Assembly (NCBI GenBank): GCA_001800085.1
Contig: MGUS01000036.1
Location: forward strand, 13,298 to 21,537
From: Elusimicrobia bacterium RIFCSPLOWO2_01_FULL_60_11
Lineage (GTDB): Bacteria > Elusimicrobiota > Elusimicrobia > 2-02-FULL-39-32
DNA: 8,240 nt
Reading direction: 5' to 3'
Shown piece by piece: positions 5,557-8,240 of the stretch. The notes below the pieces were generated by a model. That model was given only the letters and a program-made list of their open reading frames with translations, searched no databases and was not told the DNA's origin. The first letter of the stretch is position 1; every line of letters begins with the position of its first letter. Position numbers and translations under genes: made by a program.

Positions 5557-6752
5557 TGCGCGTTCAATATGCGGGAGCCATTTTCGACGAACGGGAAAAA
5601 AAGGCCGTGGCCCAGGTCCTGGATGAGGGATGGCTGGGCGTGGCCAAGCAGGGGCGTGAATTCGAGGCCGAACTGGCCAAGTTCCTGGGCACCCGGTTCT
5701 GCCACCTGACCAACTCCGGGAGTTCCGCCTCCCTCCTGGCTTTTGAAGCCCTTCAGCTGCCGCCCGGCTCCAAAGTGCTCACCACCGCCTGCGGTTTTCC
5801 CACGACTTTGAACCCCATCCTTCAGAAAGGCTGCCTGCCCGTCTTCATGGACGTGGACCTGGAGACCTTGAACCCGGATTTCGGCCTGATCGAGGCGACC
5901 GTCAAGGAAAAGAAGATCGCGGCCATCTTCATCGCGCATACGCTGGGCAACCCCAATCCCATGGACAAGATCATGAAGCTCGCCAATGAGAACAAGATCT
6001 GGGTGATCGAAGACAACTGCGACGGGCTGGGCAGCGATTATCAGGGCAGGAAGACCGGCTCCTGGGCGCACCTCTCCACGCTTTCCATGTATCCCGCCCA
6101 TCATATCACCAGCGGCGGCGAAGGCGGAGCGGTCTTCACCAACGACGGACGCTTTTCCCGCCTGGTGCGCAGCTTCAGGAACTGGGGGCGGGACTGCTGG
6201 TGCGAGGAGAATTGGGAGCCGGCCTGCTCCAACCGCTTCTCATATCGCCTGACCGACGGCACTCTCTATGACCACAAGTATCTCTTCACCCAGATCGGCT
6301 ACAACCTGAAGATGACCGAGATGCAGGCGGCATTCGGGCGCGTCCAACTCACGCGGCTTCCCGGATTCATCCGGAAGCGGAGGGAGAATTTTTCCAAAAT
6401 GATGGCCTTTCTCAAGAAGTGGGAATCCTTTTTCGTCCTTCCCAAGACCCTTCCCGGAGCCGATCCCTGCTGGTTCGCCCTGCCCCTGACCCTCCGTGAC
6501 GGCGTTCCTTTCGACCGTTCCAAGATCCAGGAATTCCTGGAGAGCAAGGACGTGCAGACCCGCACCGTTTTCGGCGGGAACCTTCTGAAACAGCCGGCTT
6601 ACGCGAAGATCCCGCACGAGACGGCGGGCGGCCTGAAGAATACGGAAAAGATCATGCACGATACGTTCTTCATAGGGGTCTATCCGGGCATCGGCGAACC
6701 GGAGATCGCCTATGTCCAGCAGGTCTTCGAGGAATTCCTCTCTAATTGTTAG
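5556..6752 (+). CDS. rfbH: RfbH/AscC-type CDP-4-keto-6-deoxy-D-glucose 3-dehydrase (E1), PLP/PMP and [2Fe-2S] enzyme
   Basis: This 398-residue DegT/DnrJ/EryC1-fold protein spans full length with a normal start (GAIFDEREKKAV at 7-18). In the active-site segment SMYPAHHITSGGEGGAV (177-193) His182 takes the place of the PLP-anchoring Lys of aminotransferases. This is the hallmark of E1 dehydrases, which use PMP to remove the C3 hydroxyl. The cysteines C155, C214, C216 and C224 (C-X58-C-X-C-X7-C) match the E1 iron-sulfur ligand pattern, with one residue more in the first gap than the X57 I recall for characterised E1. VIEDNCDGLGS (150-160), NWGRDCWC (209-216), YDHKYLFTQIGYNLKMTEMQAA (238-259) and FGGN (339-342) are also typical. 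The product would be a CDP-3,6-dideoxy-4-ketohexose after reduction by a partner, which is not in the window. I chose ATG 5556 (TGATG junction with the SDR gene) over TTG at 5553. It overlaps the next gene by 7 bases. Confidence 0.88.
   Translation: MRVQYAGAIFDEREKKAVAQVLDEGWLGVAKQGREFEAELAKFLGTRFCHLTNSGSSASLLAFEALQLPPGSKVLTTACGFPTTLNPILQKGCLPVFMDVDLETLNPDFGLIEATVKEKKIAAIFIAHTLGNPNPMDKIMKLANENKIWVIEDNCDGLGSDYQGRKTGSWAHLSTLSMYPAHHITSGGEGGAVFTNDGRFSRLVRSFRNWGRDCWCEENWEPACSNRFSYRLTDGTLYDHKYLFTQIGYNLKMTEMQAAFGRVQLTRLPGFIRKRRENFSKMMAFLKKWESFFVLPKTLPGADPCWFALPLTLRDGVPFDRSKIQEFLESKDVQTRTVFGGNLLKQPAYAKIPHETAGGLKNTEKIMHDTFFIGVYPGIGEPEIAYVQQVFEEFLSNC
6729..6734 (+). promoter_or_regulatory. Ribosome binding site supporting the TTG start at 6746
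   Basis: GAGGAA lies 11 bases upstream of TTG 6746, inside the end of the E1 gene. An in-frame stop precedes this TTG closely and no ATG or GTG is available before the first beta strand of the glycosyltransferase. This site therefore makes the TTG start credible. Confidence 0.4.
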
Positions 6753-7660
6753 TTTCCATCGTCATCTGCAACTATAACACCGCCGACTTCCTGGAGCGCT
6801 GTCTCCGGAGCGTCCTGTCCCTTCAGGTTTCCTCTCCCATGGAAGTCATCGTGGTGGACAACCATTCCCCCGACCACAGCGTGGCCATGCTCAGGGAGAA
6901 GTTCCCGCAGATCCGCCTGATCGCCAACGCGGAGAACCGCTGGATGACGGGCGGCTACAACGACGGGATCAAGGCGAGCCGGGGGGATTTCATCTGCCTG
7001 CTGGAACCGGACACGGTCATCGATCCCTCCGCGGTGCAGAAGATGATCGATTTCATGCAGGAGCACCCGCGGTACGGCATGGTCTCCTGCAAGACTTTCC
7101 TGGGCGACGGCAGCATGGTCCGGGCTTGCTCCAAAGATTATCCCTACGCTCTGGCCCTTCTCAGCTACACGTTCCTCGGCAAGATCTTTTCGGGCAAAAA
7201 GCAGGCCATTCTGGCCGATTTCAGATACGGAGACTGGGACCGGATGGACACGCGCGAAGTCGAGGTCGTCTACGCTCACTGCATTTTGATCCGGAGGGCC
7301 GCTTATGAGGCCGCCGGCGCCTTTGATGAGACGTTCCGGCTCTACTATTCCGAGAACGACCTCTGCCGGCGTTACCGGGAAAAAGGATGGAGATCAGGGT
7401 ATGTGGCCCAGGCCGAAGTCGTCCATCATGAGCGGCAGAGCGTGGCCCGCTCCGGCGTTCAGAGGATCGCGAAGATCTATCAGGAAGACATCCTCAGCTA
7501 TTACCGGAAGTATCACGGCCCCGTCCCCGCGTTGTTCCTGGGAGCGCTCATCGGCGTCTCCAACCTGATCTACTCCGTGAAAGAAATGAAAGCCGCGCGG
7601 GTCTTGTCCACATTCCTCACGACTCCCAAGAATAACCGGGAGAACGTCACGAAACGATGA
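6746..7660 (+). CDS. Family 2 glycosyltransferase (rhamnosyltransferase-like)
   Basis: This 304-residue GT-A fold enzyme has an N-terminal strand VSIVICNYNTADFLERCLRS (3-22) and the nucleotide-sugar site VIVVDNHSPDHS (34-45). GGYNDGIKASRGDFICLLEPDT (69-90) holds the metal-binding acidic motif near D89. The acceptor-side motif is FDETFRLYYSENDLCRRYREKGW (193-215), whose END segment contains the likely catalytic base. The pattern is closest to WbbL-type rhamnosyltransferases that build O-antigen or exopolysaccharide. Donor and acceptor cannot be assigned. A hydrophobic stretch at 259-277 (PVPALFLGALIGVSNLIYS) may bind the membrane. The start is TTG, overlapping the E1 stop by 7 bases. The ATGA overlap with the next gene suggests coupled translation. 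The cytoplasmic enzyme probably uses the sugar made by the two genes before it, but this is inferred from context only. Confidence 0.88.
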   Translation: MLVSIVICNYNTADFLERCLRSVLSLQVSSPMEVIVVDNHSPDHSVAMLREKFPQIRLIANAENRWMTGGYNDGIKASRGDFICLLEPDTVIDPSAVQKMIDFMQEHPRYGMVSCKTFLGDGSMVRACSKDYPYALALLSYTFLGKIFSGKKQAILADFRYGDWDRMDTREVEVVYAHCILIRRAAYEAAGAFDETFRLYYSENDLCRRYREKGWRSGYVAQAEVVHHERQSVARSGVQRIAKIYQEDILSYYRKYHGPVPALFLGALIGVSNLIYSVKEMKAARVLSTFLTTPKNNRENVTKR

Positions 7661-8240
7661 CCTCGAACAGAAAGCTCGCCTGGATCCTCCTCCTGGCTCT
7701 TGCCGTCCGGTTCTTATATTTTAGGATCTCTCCCGAACGGTCTCTTGGCATCGACGACGCAAAATCCTGGGACGCCGTTGCCGCAAGCGTTGCGGCCGGA
7801 CAGGGTTTTGTGGAAGAAGGCGGCCTGCCTACGACGCTCCGCCCGCCCGTGTATCCCCTGTTCTTAGCCGCCGTTTACCGCATCTTCGGCCACGACATCC
7901 CCGCAGCGAAATTCTTTCAGGTCTGGGTGAGCGCCCTGACCTGCTGGGTCGTTTTCTTTTTGGGAAAAATGTTCAAGGATGAAAAACTGGGGCTCGCGAG
8001 CGCCCTTTTTTGCGCGGTCTACCCGCCCCTCATCGTCTACAGCACCATCATCGCCTCGGAGACCCTTTTCATTTTTCTGGCCCTCCTTTCGTTCCTATTC
8101 TTGCTCAAAGGGTTGGCAAGCGGGTCTTTGAAGCATTATGCTTATTCGGGGGTCATTTTGGGGTTTGCGCACCTGTGCCGCCCGGTCCTGAGCTTTTATC
8201 CGTTCTTTGCGATCGCCCTGGCCGTCATCTTAAGGCGGGG
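7657..8240 (+). CDS. GT39/ArnT-like integral-membrane glycosyltransferase (partial, runs off the right edge)
   Basis: An ATG overlapping the upstream TGA by 4 bases opens a frame with no stop before the window edge (194 codons). After a short basic N-terminus (MTSNRKLAW) comes a membrane segment at 8-22. An outside loop follows with the acidic GIDDAKSWDAVA (31-42) and the LRPPVYPLFLAAVYRIFG motif (61-78), typical of PMT_2/GT39 polyprenyl-phosphate-sugar-using glycosyltransferases. Further hydrophobic segments are at about 85-103, 112-130, 133-151 and 163-193, with SETLF at 134-138. Complete members usually have about 450-600 residues, so most of the protein lies outside. It probably modifies a lipid-linked glycan on the periplasmic side. 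Codons ending in T or A, and TTG/TTT, appear more often here than in the preceding genes, a mild shift judged by eye. Confidence 0.82.
   Translation, partial: MTSNRKLAWILLLALAVRFLYFRISPERSLGIDDAKSWDAVAASVAAGQGFVEEGGLPTTLRPPVYPLFLAAVYRIFGHDIPAAKFFQVWVSALTCWVVFFLGKMFKDEKLGLASALFCAVYPPLIVYSTIIASETLFIFLALLSFLFLLKGLASGSLKHYAYSGVILGFAHLCRPVLSFYPFFAIALAVILRR

Noticed and set aside
5596..5602. A7 run giving an in-phase A_AAA_AAG slippery heptamer at codons 14-16 of the E1 gene
   Set aside because: The -1 frame meets a stop within about eight codons, no clear stimulatory structure follows, and Glu-Lys-Lys codons explain the run.
5556..6752. Annotation as an ordinary PLP sugar aminotransferase (DegT/ArnB type)
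   Set aside because: The PLP-binding Lys position is His182, and the four-Cys set and NWGRDCWC region fit E1 dehydrases.

Overview
The window reads as chromosomal DNA of a Gram-negative bacterium. It carries an outer-membrane-type lipoprotein gene and what looks like one end of a cell-surface polysaccharide (O-antigen-like) gene cluster. Coding DNA is GC-rich with a strong bias to G/C in third positions, and the short intergenic spacers are clearly more AT-rich. I cannot name the phylum from sequence alone. No rRNA, tRNA, CRISPR array, insertion sequence or phage gene is visible.

Left part, minus strand. The first 80 bases hold the N-terminus of a gene that runs off the left edge and begins with a signal peptide. 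After an AT-rich spacer (81-168) comes a compact three-gene unit transcribed leftward from 2929: a CNNM/CBS-domain membrane protein, an AI-2E-family permease and a GNA1162-like lipoprotein. Both junctions are 4-base ATGA stop/start overlaps, so translation is probably coupled and the unit is an envelope/membrane operon.

Centre. The spacer 2930-3020 is a back-to-back promoter region. Leftward it has TTGACG-17-GATAAT. Rightward it has a perfect TTGACA-17-TATAAT. Both predicted transcription starts lie within a few bases of the start codons, so both first genes look leaderless or nearly so. The rightward promoter drives a B12-binding-domain radical SAM protein (3021-4595).

Right part, plus strand. 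A new promoter (4619-4647) precedes a tightly packed sugar operon: an RmlD-like short-chain dehydrogenase/reductase, an RfbH/AscC-type (E1) CDP-4-keto-6-deoxyglucose 3-dehydrase, a family 2 glycosyltransferase, and an integral-membrane GT39/ArnT-like glycosyltransferase cut by the right edge. The E1-like protein has His in place of the PLP-binding Lys and keeps the four Cys expected to hold a [2Fe-2S] cluster. Genes overlap by 1, 7 and 4 bases. The likely joint role is to make a 3,6-dideoxy (or related deoxy) hexose as a nucleotide sugar and transfer it into a surface glycan. The cytidylyltransferase, the 4,6-dehydratase and the E1 reductase partner are not in this window.

No gene here belongs to an obviously unknown system. 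The most unusual signals are the repeated placement of strong -10 elements almost on top of the first start codons of transcription units, the frequent TTG starts, and the 3-deoxysugar chemistry of the E1 homologue.
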